A stretch of DNA of 9,864 nucleotides, from positions 1 to 9,864 of the forward strand of contig JAGCTA010000338.1 in NCBI GenBank assembly GCA_017963875.1. The letters are read 5' to 3'. The stretch's first letter is position 1; each line of letters begins with the position of its first letter. Of the stretch, positions 1-6,917 are shown in pieces. The translations under genes were made by a program, and so were the position numbers. The DNA comes from Victivallales bacterium (lineage in GTDB: Bacteria > Verrucomicrobiota > Lentisphaeria > Oligosphaerales > Oligosphaeraceae). The notes under the pieces are model-generated. The model did not search any database. It was not told the origin of the DNA and saw only the letters and a list, made by a program, of their open reading frames with translations.

Positions 1-2273
1 TAGGGGCACGGCCTGGACAGCACCGAGGCCTTGCCGCCCAGGGCTATCAATCAGAACGTGCAGGAATCTGCGGCGGAGTCTCCCTTAAAATCACCGAAGG
101 GCCCCGTATCAACGACTGGTACATGACAAGTGAAGATGGCATCCCGCACTGGCACGTGCTTCTCTCAAATTCCGTTGGGACCGAACTTCGCTGGACCATC
201 AGCGACAACGGCGAACCCATCGCCCACGGAATCGTCCCCTGCAAAGGCGACACAACCGATTTCTCGACACCCGCTCTGCCAAAGTTCTGGAGCGATGCTT
301 CACCATTCCTCTACACATTGACACTTTCCCTGACCAGCCACGACGGCCATGAATTCGACCAGGCAGTCCGCCGCTGGGCTCCGCGCGTCATTTCAGTCGA
401 TTCCAACCGAATTTACGTCAACGCCTCCCCCGTGTATTTCTGCGGCGTCACCGAACATTGCTACTTTGCCGAAACAACCAATCCGCATGCCGACCGTGAA
501 AAATACCTCCACGACCTCGGTGTCCTCCGAAGCGCAGGCTTCAATTTCATCCGCTGCCACACATGGTGTCCACCCGAACCATTCTATGACGCCTGCGATA
601 TCCTCGGAATCTTTGTCCAGACCGAATTGCCGTCCGTCTATAGTTTTGACGAAGCGACCGCCATCATCCACCAGATCCGCCGACATCCTTGCGCGGTCAT
701 CCTCTGCGAGGGAAATGAAAAAATCATCGACGAGTCCGCCATCAACCGCATGAAAAAACTGGTCGATATCCTCCATGCGGACGCGCCAGGAATGCTCTTC
801 AACCCGCAGGAGGCAATGCGCGGCATTGAATATGCCTTTGCTCCAGACCAGAAAATCCTGACCGAACCTGTACCACATGACCCAGAACGCATGGCGATTG
901 TCCGCGAATTCACCGATGTCTTCGGGTCCCTCGGCGGCTGTTTCAGTTATGAGCATGACACCTTCCCAGGCGCAGACGTGGTGGACAAACAGCACGAAAT
1001 CTATGGCCGCCCCTGCCTGACTCATGAGGCGGGCATCCTCGGAGGCTATCTCGATTTCTCCCTTGAGAAACGCTATGAAGGGACGTTCATTGGTACCGAC
1101 ATGTTCCAAGCCGCCCGCGAAAACATGCAAAAGCACGGTGTTTATCAGAACGCAAAAAAGTATTATGAACTCAACTGCCGATTCATTTCCTCCGTTCGCA
1201 AGCAACTCTTTGAAAACATCCGCTCCTGTAAAAGCATTGCTGGCTACGACTACCTTGGCGGCATCGACACGCACTGGCATCTCATCGGTTATCCGTGCGG
1301 TATCTTCAACGAGTTCTACGAGGAGAAATTCGGCGAGACCATCGCCGATGTGCGTAGATACAAAGGCGACACCGTCATCCTCTGTTCCGCAGGAAAATTC
1401 CGCAACCGCATTGCTGGCGGCACATTCAACGAAACAATCCGCATGTCCTATTTCGCACGCCAGAGAATCGACAACGGACGGCTTCACTGGAGCCTTGCCG
1501 ACTACAAAGGCCACATCATCGCAGATGACACGGTCGATTTCCACAATGTCGAACCAGGAACTATCGCGGACCTCGCAAAAGTCAGTGCCGTGCTTCCCGA
1601 TAATGGCAAAGCCTACGGCATGATACTCCGCGTGGCAGCCGAGTTCAACGGTACGACTCGGGACAACGAATGGAAGTTCTGGTGCTTCCCGAAACCGTCC
1701 GACAACATCCCCGTCGGCGTCCGCGTATCGAACAGTTTCTCACGCGAGGATTTCACCCACGTCATCAACGGTGGCGCATTGCTACTGCTCGACGGCTTCC
1801 CAGGAGCGATGGAGAAGGAGCACTTCCGCACACATACGTCTGGACGTTCACTCGGCCATGCAGGGACAGTTCTTTACCACCATCCAGTCTGGAAACGCTT
1901 CCCCGCAGGCGATTTCGCCGACTGGCAGTTCTATCCGATGATGAACAACAGCCATTCGCTCGTCCGAGATGACGACATGCCTGAATTCGCCCCCATCATC
2001 GAACTTATCCCGTCGTTCAAACTCGTGCGCCGCAAATCACTCCTCGCCGAATACGCCGTCGGGCGCGGGCGAATCATCACCTGCGGCCTGGACCTCTCAG
2101 CCAATGACCCCGCCGCCGCCTGGATGAAACGCGTCCTGCTCGACTATCTCGCTGATAGAGATTATGTAGATGCACCTGAATGGAATCCAGACAAACTTGA
2201 AAAGCGCATCGGTATCGTCATTTCTGAACGCACACGAAAGGAAATTGACGCTGGGGGACGCCCGCTGGACTAA
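1..2273 (+). CDS. Glycoside hydrolase family 2-type enzyme (beta-galactosidase/beta-glucuronidase-like), 5' end missing
   Basis: The frame is open from the left edge (first full codon at base 3) to TAA at 2271-2273, so the ATG at 123 is probably internal. From about base 63 the sequence reads AGICGGVSL, a typical end of the GH2 sugar-binding domain. A beta-sandwich follows with FWSDASPFLYTL (bases 285-320), matching the family's 'LWSPE.P.LY' strand. The TIM barrel runs from about base 415 to 1340. The presumed acid/base Glu is in CEGNE (codon 717-719) and the presumed nucleophile Glu in THEAG (codon 1026-1028). GYDYLGGIDTHWH (about 1242-1280) is also barrel-like. The C-terminal third (about 1620-2190) looks like an alpha/beta module ending in AEYAVGRGRIITCGLDL, as in some large GH2 proteins. 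It should hydrolyse a beta-glycosidic bond by the retaining mechanism; the substrate cannot be told. Any signal peptide lies outside the window. The family call is firm, the specificity is not. Confidence 0.88.
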   Translation, partial: GARPGQHRGLAAQGYQSERAGICGGVSLKITEGPRINDWYMTSEDGIPHWHVLLSNSVGTELRWTISDNGEPIAHGIVPCKGDTTDFSTPALPKFWSDASPFLYTLTLSLTSHDGHEFDQAVRRWAPRVISVDSNRIYVNASPVYFCGVTEHCYFAETTNPHADREKYLHDLGVLRSAGFNFIRCHTWCPPEPFYDACDILGIFVQTELPSVYSFDEATAIIHQIRRHPCAVILCEGNEKIIDESAINRMKKLVDILHADAPGMLFNPQEAMRGIEYAFAPDQKILTEPVPHDPERMAIVREFTDVFGSLGGCFSYEHDTFPGADVVDKQHEIYGRPCLTHEAGILGGYLDFSLEKRYEGTFIGTDMFQAARENMQKHGVYQNAKKYYELNCRFISSVRKQLFENIRSCKSIAGYDYLGGIDTHWHLIGYPCGIFNEFYEEKFGETIADVRRYKGDTVILCSAGKFRNRIAGGTFNETIRMSYFARQRIDNGRLHWSLADYKGHIIADDTVDFHNVEPGTIADLAKVSAVLPDNGKAYGMILRVAAEFNGTTRDNEWKFWCFPKPSDNIPVGVRVSNSFSREDFTHVINGGALLLLDGFPGAMEKEHFRTHTSGRSLGHAGTVLYHHPVWKRFPAGDFADWQFYPMMNNSHSLVRDDDMPEFAPIIELIPSFKLVRRKSLLAEYAVGRGRIITCGLDLSANDPAAAWMKRVLLDYLADRDYVDAPEWNPDKLEKRIGIVISERTRKEIDAGGRPLD

Positions 2274-2296
2274 ATCAACCTTTTTTCCCTTATAAA

Positions 2297-3379
2297 ATGA
2301 AGACCAACCCTCTTTTTACCATCGTTGTTTCTGGTTACCAGAATGCACCGTATCTCGCCAAGTCATTGACTTCACTCACACAGCAAAGTTTTCGTGACTT
2401 TGAGGTATTTTGCTTTGTTGAGAAGTCAACAGACAATTCCCTCGAAATTTGTCAGTCTTTCTCACAACAGGATGACAGAATTAAAACCGTTTCAGCCCCC
2501 AAAAGCGGTTCTGTGGCGGCGACACGCAATTATGGCATTGAGCATGCTTCAGGCGAGTATCTGCTTGCGATTGACGGTGATGACTGGGTTTCCACTGAAA
2601 TGCTGAACAAAATCGCCTTGAAATTAAAACAAACTGGACCGCTTGATATCCTCGCATTCGCGGGACAAAAAATGGTCGAAAAAAAGAATGGTGAATTGGA
2701 ATCATCTGAAATAATCTCGAATTTCACCCCACTTGACACTGAAGATATTTTCTCTGGCATCGAGGCGATTCGTCGCGTTTCAAAAAGAAGTAAGCACTTT
2801 GCAAACTTCACGCCTCTGAATCTTTATCGAACGAGTTTTCTCAGAGAAAACAATCTGTATCAAATTCATGGACGTATTTTAGAAGATTATGAATGGACTC
2901 CCCGAGTCTTCTTTTTTGCAAAACAAGTGGCATATCTTGATGACATTTTTTATTTTTATCGAATTAGAGAAGGTTCTGTTACCAACTCAATGATGACCTC
3001 CCCTTCGCTTCTTGATATTCCTTTTCAAATCAGAAAGCGAGCGGCCTTTTCTATTGAAAACAATGTCCCTGCGGATGTTTTATCATTCTGGAGCAATCAA
3101 TGGTTTGAATTTCTATTCTGGATTCTCTTCCAGCCAGACAATGTGCAAAAAATAACAAAACAAAGGCGCGTGGATGCCTTACGTATTCTTTTTGAAAATA
3201 ATGGGAGGAGTCTATTTTCTAAAATAATGCGCTATGTGGCGCGTCCGAAACGCCTTGCATTTCCCTTTCTCCTTTTAGGAGCAAAAGGTTGGCTTTTCCC
3301 CGCCGACTGCTTTTTCAATTGTTTTTATTATCCTGTATCAAAATGGCGTGAAAAGATATTTCGCCGTAAAAGGCCATAA
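2297..3379 (+). CDS. Family 2 (GT-A) glycosyltransferase
   Basis: This 360-residue protein begins with a GT-A nucleotide-sugar fold. It has FTIVVSGYQNAPYLAKSL (7-24), STDNSLE (44-50) and the metal-binding DGDDW (93-97). ILEDYEW (194-200) is the likely catalytic-base segment, and FYFYRIREGSVTN (218-230) is the family's usual downstream motif. It would transfer a sugar from a nucleotide donor to a surface polysaccharide or similar acceptor at the inner membrane face. The C-terminus has hydrophobic stretches (about 320-347) and a basic tail, which could peripherally attach it to the membrane. The first acidic motif, usually Asp-Asp/Asp-Gly before Ser-Thr-Asp, reads VEKSTD, so one nucleotide-binding Asp seems replaced. 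It starts 23 bases after the GH2 stop with no visible Shine-Dalgarno site. Base composition is clearly lower in G+C than its neighbours (19 G+C of 60 at 2941-3000, against 38 of 60 at 8461-8520), which suggests acquisition by transfer. Confidence 0.88.
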   Translation: MKTNPLFTIVVSGYQNAPYLAKSLTSLTQQSFRDFEVFCFVEKSTDNSLEICQSFSQQDDRIKTVSAPKSGSVAATRNYGIEHASGEYLLAIDGDDWVSTEMLNKIALKLKQTGPLDILAFAGQKMVEKKNGELESSEIISNFTPLDTEDIFSGIEAIRRVSKRSKHFANFTPLNLYRTSFLRENNLYQIHGRILEDYEWTPRVFFFAKQVAYLDDIFYFYRIREGSVTNSMMTSPSLLDIPFQIRKRAAFSIENNVPADVLSFWSNQWFEFLFWILFQPDNVQKITKQRRVDALRILFENNGRSLFSKIMRYVARPKRLAFPFLLLGAKGWLFPADCFFNCFYYPVSKWREKIFRRKRP

Positions 3380-3397
3380 TTTGGGGATTATAGCCTT
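3370..3397 (+). terminator. Imperfect hairpin over the glycosyltransferase stop codon
   Basis: Bases 3370-3380 (AAGGCCATAAT) pair with 3387-3397 (ATTATAGCCTT). This gives two 5-bp blocks separated by one C/A mismatch, with a 6-base loop TTGGGG. The stop codon TAA (3377-3379) lies in the left arm. The downstream sequence is only weakly T-rich (TTGATTT), so this may be an inefficient terminator or a 3'-end stabilising hairpin rather than a classical intrinsic terminator. Confidence 0.4.
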
Positions 3398-3431
3398 GAT
3401 TTCCATGGCGGTAATTGCCTGGAAGACCACC

Positions 3432-3448
3432 TCTAGACCCCTAGCCCC
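3432..3448 (+). repeat. TCTAGA-N2-CCTAGCCCC element, copy upstream of the pseudopilin gene
   Basis: TCTAGA (3432-3437), two bases, then CCTAGCCCC (3440-3448). The same two blocks recur in the same order and orientation at 4372-4389, just after the pseudopilin gene, with three bases between them. The two copies therefore bracket that gene as short direct repeats. They are too short to name an element family. Confidence 0.45.
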
Positions 3449-3471
3449 TCCAGCCACTTTCTCTTCATCAC

Positions 3472-3500
3472 TTGAATTTTTTTCGTGAAAATGATATAAT
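3472..3500 (+). promoter_or_regulatory. Sigma70-type promoter for the pseudopilin gene
   Basis: A -35 hexamer TTGAAT (3472-3477, four of six to TTGACA) and a perfect -10 hexamer TATAAT (3495-3500) are separated by exactly 17 bases, in an AT-rich stretch. A second TATAAT (3501-3506) follows immediately. Transcription would start near 3507-3513, leaving a leader of about 40-46 bases before the ATG at 3553. The position after a likely hairpin end of the previous gene fits an independent transcript. Confidence 0.7.
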
Positions 3501-3552
3501 TATAATGAATAATATTCTGATTTAGGCACACAAAAGCATAAGGAATCCCCAA

Positions 3553-4347
3553 ATGAAACGTCAAAAATCATTTACATTGATAGAGTTGCTCGTTGTCATC
3601 GCCATCATTGCAATACTTGCGGCGATGCTTCTGCCCGCCCTGGCAAAGGCAAGAGAGAAAGCGCGCGAAATCAGTTGCAAAAACAACCTCAAGACACTCG
3701 GGCTTGCCGCAAATATCTATCCCAATGAAAACAATGGATACCTTTTCCCGTTTGACACACCTCATCCAGGACTCGGCGGCGCCGCCACAGCCGTCTGCCG
3801 CTGGTATGAATGGCTCGGATGCGATAACTATCTGGGCGACAGGGCAAACAAGAATTTTTTCTATTCTGGTGCCAATCGTGTAGGCTGGTATATGCCATCA
3901 ATTATCTGCCCCAGCGATCCAAACGGTCCAACGCCGAAATCTGTCATGTGGCACAACCGCCCGACGTTCCTAAGTTATGGCTATAACCTCTATATCAATA
4001 GTTTGCCAAGTGGCAAATTCAACCGCGACCCCTCTAAGCCATCGTCGGGTACGCTGCTCGAACACCAGTCGCAGGTCAAGAGCCCATCAACCATCTCCGC
4101 ATTCGCCGACACGTGGAAATACTATGTAAACAATCCTGCAAGCGGAGAACTCGGACCCTTCCAAATCTACATGCTCACTTCAGCTACATACGCCAACGTC
4201 CGCAACAATGGTGCACATGGTAAAAACCGCAGCGTCAGTTTTGTCGATGGCCACGTCGAAAGCCAAAGCGCCATTCCTGTCTACACAGGATCGAGTTGCG
4301 AAAACACATGGGATGCAAAGGATTCATCACAGATTGCGATTAAGTAG
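3553..4347 (+). CDS. Pseudopilin-like protein with type IV pilin N-terminus and H-X9-DG C-terminal motif
   Basis: The 264-residue protein starts with a short basic leader and the class III prepilin signal [16 protein letters not shown] (7-22). Cleavage by a prepilin peptidase is expected before F7; the residue before it is Ser instead of the usual Gly. E11 is the conserved Glu5 of the mature protein. The first ~30 mature residues form the hydrophobic assembly helix. The C-terminal part has H222 followed by nine residues and D232-G233 (FVDGHVES), the H-X9-DG signature common in large paralogous sets in Planctomycetota, Lentisphaerota and relatives. Five cysteines (42, 82, 90, 119, 249) could form disulfides outside the inner membrane. 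The start is set by TAAGGA (3539-3544), 8 bases before the ATG. It may be a minor pseudopilin of a type II-like secretion machine or a surface protein; no assembly ATPase or platform gene is nearby, so the role is open. Confidence 0.9.
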   Translation: MKRQKSFTLIELLVVIAIIAILAAMLLPALAKAREKAREISCKNNLKTLGLAANIYPNENNGYLFPFDTPHPGLGGAATAVCRWYEWLGCDNYLGDRANKNFFYSGANRVGWYMPSIICPSDPNGPTPKSVMWHNRPTFLSYGYNLYINSLPSGKFNRDPSKPSSGTLLEHQSQVKSPSTISAFADTWKYYVNNPASGELGPFQIYMLTSATYANVRNNGAHGKNRSVSFVDGHVESQSAIPVYTGSSCENTWDAKDSSQIAIK

Positions 4348-4348
4348 T

Positions 4349-4380
4349 TTTTCTAGAAAATTCTAGAGAATTCTAGAAAA
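4349..4380 (+). repeat. Three tandem 10-bp TTCTAGA(A/G)AA units with self-complementary arms
   Basis: Units lie at 4351-4360, 4361-4370 and 4371-4380; the first and third are identical and the middle differs at one base. Units one and three each contain the palindrome TTCTAGAA. TTTTCTAGAA (4349-4358) can pair with TTCTAGAAAA (4371-4380) to give a 10-bp AT-rich stem with a 12-base loop. It sits two bases after the pseudopilin stop and about 20 bases before the next start. It could be a weak terminator, or helically phased operator sites, since 10 bp is about one turn. Confidence 0.75.
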
Positions 4381-4389
4381 CCTAGCCCC
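4372..4389 (+). repeat. TCTAGA-N3-CCTAGCCCC element, copy downstream of the pseudopilin gene
   Basis: This is the second copy of the element at 3432-3448. TCTAGA (4372-4377) belongs to the third 10-bp tandem unit, and CCTAGCCCC (4381-4389) abuts the Shine-Dalgarno of the next gene (GGAGAGGA, 4390-4397). Confidence 0.45.
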
Positions 4390-4401
4390 GGAGAGGATGC
4401 C

Positions 4402-6762
4402 ATGAAACGCATTAGTCAATACCTTTCTCTTGCATTGTTGGTCATCCTCCTCTCGGGGTGTGCATCCTCCAAGCGCATGAGACGGCTCTCCGCAGGTATT
4501 GCGGGCAGTTATTCCATCCCAGAGCAGCAGTATATCCGCTCTAAGAAATACCAGGAAATCGAAAGGCACTCCTTGGATTCGCGGTATGGCGGCCCTTTGC
4601 CGACGCGTTCTGGTACGGCAAATGCAAAAGCGCCGAAGCCATTCGAGTTGAACGAAAACCTCGTCAATCTCTGGCCGTTCTATTTCCATTCGGGGCAATA
4701 TACCTCGATGCTCTGGCCATTGATTGACTGGGATCCATACGGCTTCGCTTTCAGACCGTTCTACAACCACGAAGGCGATGACTACTCCGTCCTCTTCCCG
4801 CTCTGTGGATGGAACACGGAAGCGCATGACGGCTGGTTCCTCACAGCGTTCTGGGACAAGGACGGGTGGTGCGTCCTGCCATTCGCCGTCTGGCATCCAG
4901 AATGGGGGTACCTCGTCCTTCCGCTTGCCTACAAGTCTGGCGACAAGAACACAGGCAACTGCATGGTCACGCCGCTGTTTTTCCACTCATGGAATTACAA
5001 GACGGCCACCCCAGACAAACCATACACACCTTTCGACAAACGCTTCTGGCTCTGCGCTCTCGCCTACTATGATAAGCAAGCCCGCAAGGATCTTCGCGGC
5101 TTTGAATACCTCTTCGGACGCAACACCAACACATGGTCGGATGCACTCGCCAAGGAACTTGCCTATCGCATGGCAGACACCGAATTGAAGCCCCCTTCCA
5201 CGGAAAAAGAGTTCAAAGACCTCCAAAATCAAATCTTCTTCGCGCAGCCTGATGCCTTTTGCCTCAAATACGGTCTGTTCCCTTTCTTCCACATCAAGAG
5301 CACCCCGAATCACAATTCCACCAAAATCCTCTGGCCGCTCTTCCACACACGTTCAAACAAGACAACAAAATCGTCCACCTTCAGTCTTCTCGGCTGGTTC
5401 GGCGCCTACTATCAGAAAGCCTACAAAAAACTCAACCTTTTTCATACGCTCCTTGAAGATACCACATTCATCAGCATCCCGCTACTATCTGCCTATTCCA
5501 AGGAAAAATACGTCGAATCTACGCCCGTCATAGAAAAACTGCGCAAAATCCATTCCCTGAACAATCATGAGGAGAACTATGAGACCAACCTCGAACAGAC
5601 GATGATTTTGTGGAAGGAAATCGACCAGAATCTTAAGTTGCCAGACTCCGTATGCAGTGCCAAGACCATGCAACTTTTCGTTGAGGACTATTACCGCAAC
5701 CTCAAGCCTATCAAGACCAGAGAAGAAGAATGGGGCGGTTGCCTTCCGCTGTTCACGTTCAGCAAATCCAACCATAAAAAGAAATGGACCATCCCCTTGC
5801 TTCTGACAAGTTACAAACACAATTTCAACCATGATTCATGGAGTTTCTGGAGCCTCCCATTGCTCAGCCATTTCAAGCAAACACGCAGTGGTTCCCTCAA
5901 AACCGTTGCTGGCCCCATCGGCTGGTACACGAAAACCGAGACAAGACCACCATTGCTAAGAACCATTTTCAGTAAAGACACATACGCTCCCAAGACCGAC
6001 TCTGGCCTTGCAGAAGTGACAAGCACCATCGCTGCATGTGGCCTCTACTACCACGGCAAACATTCTTTCCTCATCCCCAAGGAAAAATACGACCATCAGA
6101 CAATCGAAAAAGTCAGCGACATGCTTTACAGTCTCCCGAAGGAAAAACAAATCGTCATTGACAACGAGAAATCCATTGAAGACAGACGCGTCAGATGCGC
6201 TGGAATGCCCAGCAAGACACGTATCCAGGAACTTGAAAAACTCCTGGAGATTGAATACATCAAGGAAGAGCAAAAAAGTATTGACAAACTAAATCAAGAT
6301 TATGATAAGAAGAAAAATGAATTCCGTGAATCTCTCGCGAAACTCGGATTCGATTGCCCCGATGACATTTTTCAGGCAATAGATTCGTCCAGCAACGTCG
6401 CATGCAACGACCTGATGATGAAAATCATCGAAAAATGTACCACCGTCCGCAGTTATGAGGACTATGGCACAGGACTGTTCTTCCACCGCGAAACCTATGA
6501 AAACGGCGACGGGTCATGGAGTTTCCTCTTCGGCCTTGCGGGTGGCCGCAAGCAAGGTGACACAGAACAAACACAGGTGCTCCAGTTCCTCTACCGATAC
6601 ACACAAAACGGAAGACAATCCGAAAAACTCATCTTCCCGTTCATATCCGTACAGAAGGACGGCGACAACGTCCGCCGCTCATTCCTATGGCGTCTTTGGC
6701 AGCACAACATAAAAGACGGCAAGTCAGGCGGATATTTCTTTTTCATCCCTTACGGAGATTGA
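4402..6762 (+). CDS. Large lipoprotein with repeated [LVIF]-x-P-[LF] strand motifs, unknown function
   Basis: I do not recognise a family for this 786-residue protein. Residues 1-20 are a lipoprotein signal peptide with lipobox LSGC, lipidated at C20. Residues 2-4 of the mature protein are A-S-S with no Asp at +2, which favours the outer membrane. From 90 to 193 a short motif of type [LVIF]-x-P-[LF] recurs with prolines at 92, 106, 119, 133, 160, 174 and 191, mostly 13-14 residues apart, with Trp/Tyr/Phe-rich flanks and Gly/Asp-rich turns. Similar motifs return at 294, 312, 360, 449, 465, 486 and 746. G-W-x-aromatic segments occur near 331 and 507. Residues about 605-645 are charged and helical, possibly coiled coil. 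This pattern suggests many beta hairpins in a repeat or barrel-like fold. The start is supported by GGAGAGGA (4390-4397). It lies 54 bases after the pseudopilin gene with no clear promoter between, so the two may be co-transcribed. Residues 645-786 also carry beta-rich sequence to the end. Confidence 0.85.
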   Translation: MKRISQYLSLALLVILLSGCASSKRMRRLSAGIAGSYSIPEQQYIRSKKYQEIERHSLDSRYGGPLPTRSGTANAKAPKPFELNENLVNLWPFYFHSGQYTSMLWPLIDWDPYGFAFRPFYNHEGDDYSVLFPLCGWNTEAHDGWFLTAFWDKDGWCVLPFAVWHPEWGYLVLPLAYKSGDKNTGNCMVTPLFFHSWNYKTATPDKPYTPFDKRFWLCALAYYDKQARKDLRGFEYLFGRNTNTWSDALAKELAYRMADTELKPPSTEKEFKDLQNQIFFAQPDAFCLKYGLFPFFHIKSTPNHNSTKILWPLFHTRSNKTTKSSTFSLLGWFGAYYQKAYKKLNLFHTLLEDTTFISIPLLSAYSKEKYVESTPVIEKLRKIHSLNNHEENYETNLEQTMILWKEIDQNLKLPDSVCSAKTMQLFVEDYYRNLKPIKTREEEWGGCLPLFTFSKSNHKKKWTIPLLLTSYKHNFNHDSWSFWSLPLLSHFKQTRSGSLKTVAGPIGWYTKTETRPPLLRTIFSKDTYAPKTDSGLAEVTSTIAACGLYYHGKHSFLIPKEKYDHQTIEKVSDMLYSLPKEKQIVIDNEKSIEDRRVRCAGMPSKTRIQELEKLLEIEYIKEEQKSIDKLNQDYDKKKNEFRESLAKLGFDCPDDIFQAIDSSSNVACNDLMMKIIEKCTTVRSYEDYGTGLFFHRETYENGDGSWSFLFGLAGGRKQGDTEQTQVLQFLYRYTQNGRQSEKLIFPFISVQKDGDNVRRSFLWRLWQHNIKDGKSGGYFFFIPYGD

Positions 6763-6776
6763 CTCTAGTCAGGCGC

Positions 6777-6804
6777 GTCTCACGTCTCACGTCTCACGTC
6801 TCAC
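6777..6804 (+). repeat. Four perfect tandem GTCTCAC heptamers
   Basis: Units lie at 6777-6783, 6784-6790, 6791-6797 and 6798-6804, followed directly by TTTTTT (6805-6810). The array is non-coding, 14 bases after the lipoprotein stop and about 27 bases upstream of the next -35 box. It cannot fold on itself, so it is not a terminator stem. Such a simple repeat can change copy number by slippage. Confidence 0.9.
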
Positions 6805-6831
6805 TTTTTTATTTCTCCGTTTAGGGTGACA

Positions 6832-6860
6832 TTGCCTGTTCCTATGCTATGTTATATATT
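6832..6860 (+). promoter_or_regulatory. Sigma70-type promoter for the secreted TIM-barrel protein
   Basis: TTGCCT (6832-6837, four of six to the -35 consensus) and TATATT (6855-6860, five of six to the -10) are spaced by 17 bases. An overlapping alternative is GTGACA (6826-6831, five of six) with TATGTT (6848-6853) at a 16-base spacing. Either gives a leader of roughly 50-65 bases before the ATG at 6918, which has an AGGA Shine-Dalgarno at 6907-6910. Confidence 0.6.
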
Positions 6861-6917
6861 GTTATTTTATTATCCCGCTGCAAAACAAGTCAAACATAAC
6901 ACCAAAAGGAACTGAAA

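Noticed and set aside
1..45. Possible frameshift at the left edge of the GH2 gene
   Set aside because: The first 13 or so codons in frame look less family-like than what follows, and another frame reads GLDSTEALPP, but that frame has a stop at base 1-3. With so little sequence a frameshift cannot be supported.
393..1544. A 383-codon open frame on the - strand
   Set aside because: It lies wholly inside the GH2 gene, which has clear family motifs; the antisense translation shows no recognisable domain. GC-rich codon use in the sense strand explains it.
4363..4986. A 207-codon - strand open frame overlapping the lipoprotein gene start
   Set aside because: It is antisense to a convincing lipoprotein signal and repeat sequence and shows no family features.
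6722..6775. Direct repeat AGTCAGGCG (6722-6730 and 6767-6775) and the dyad TGACT-CT-AGTCA at the lipoprotein stop
   Set aside because: Nine-base repeat and 5-bp dyad with a 2-base centre; both are short enough to be chance, and no T-run or promoter is arranged around them.
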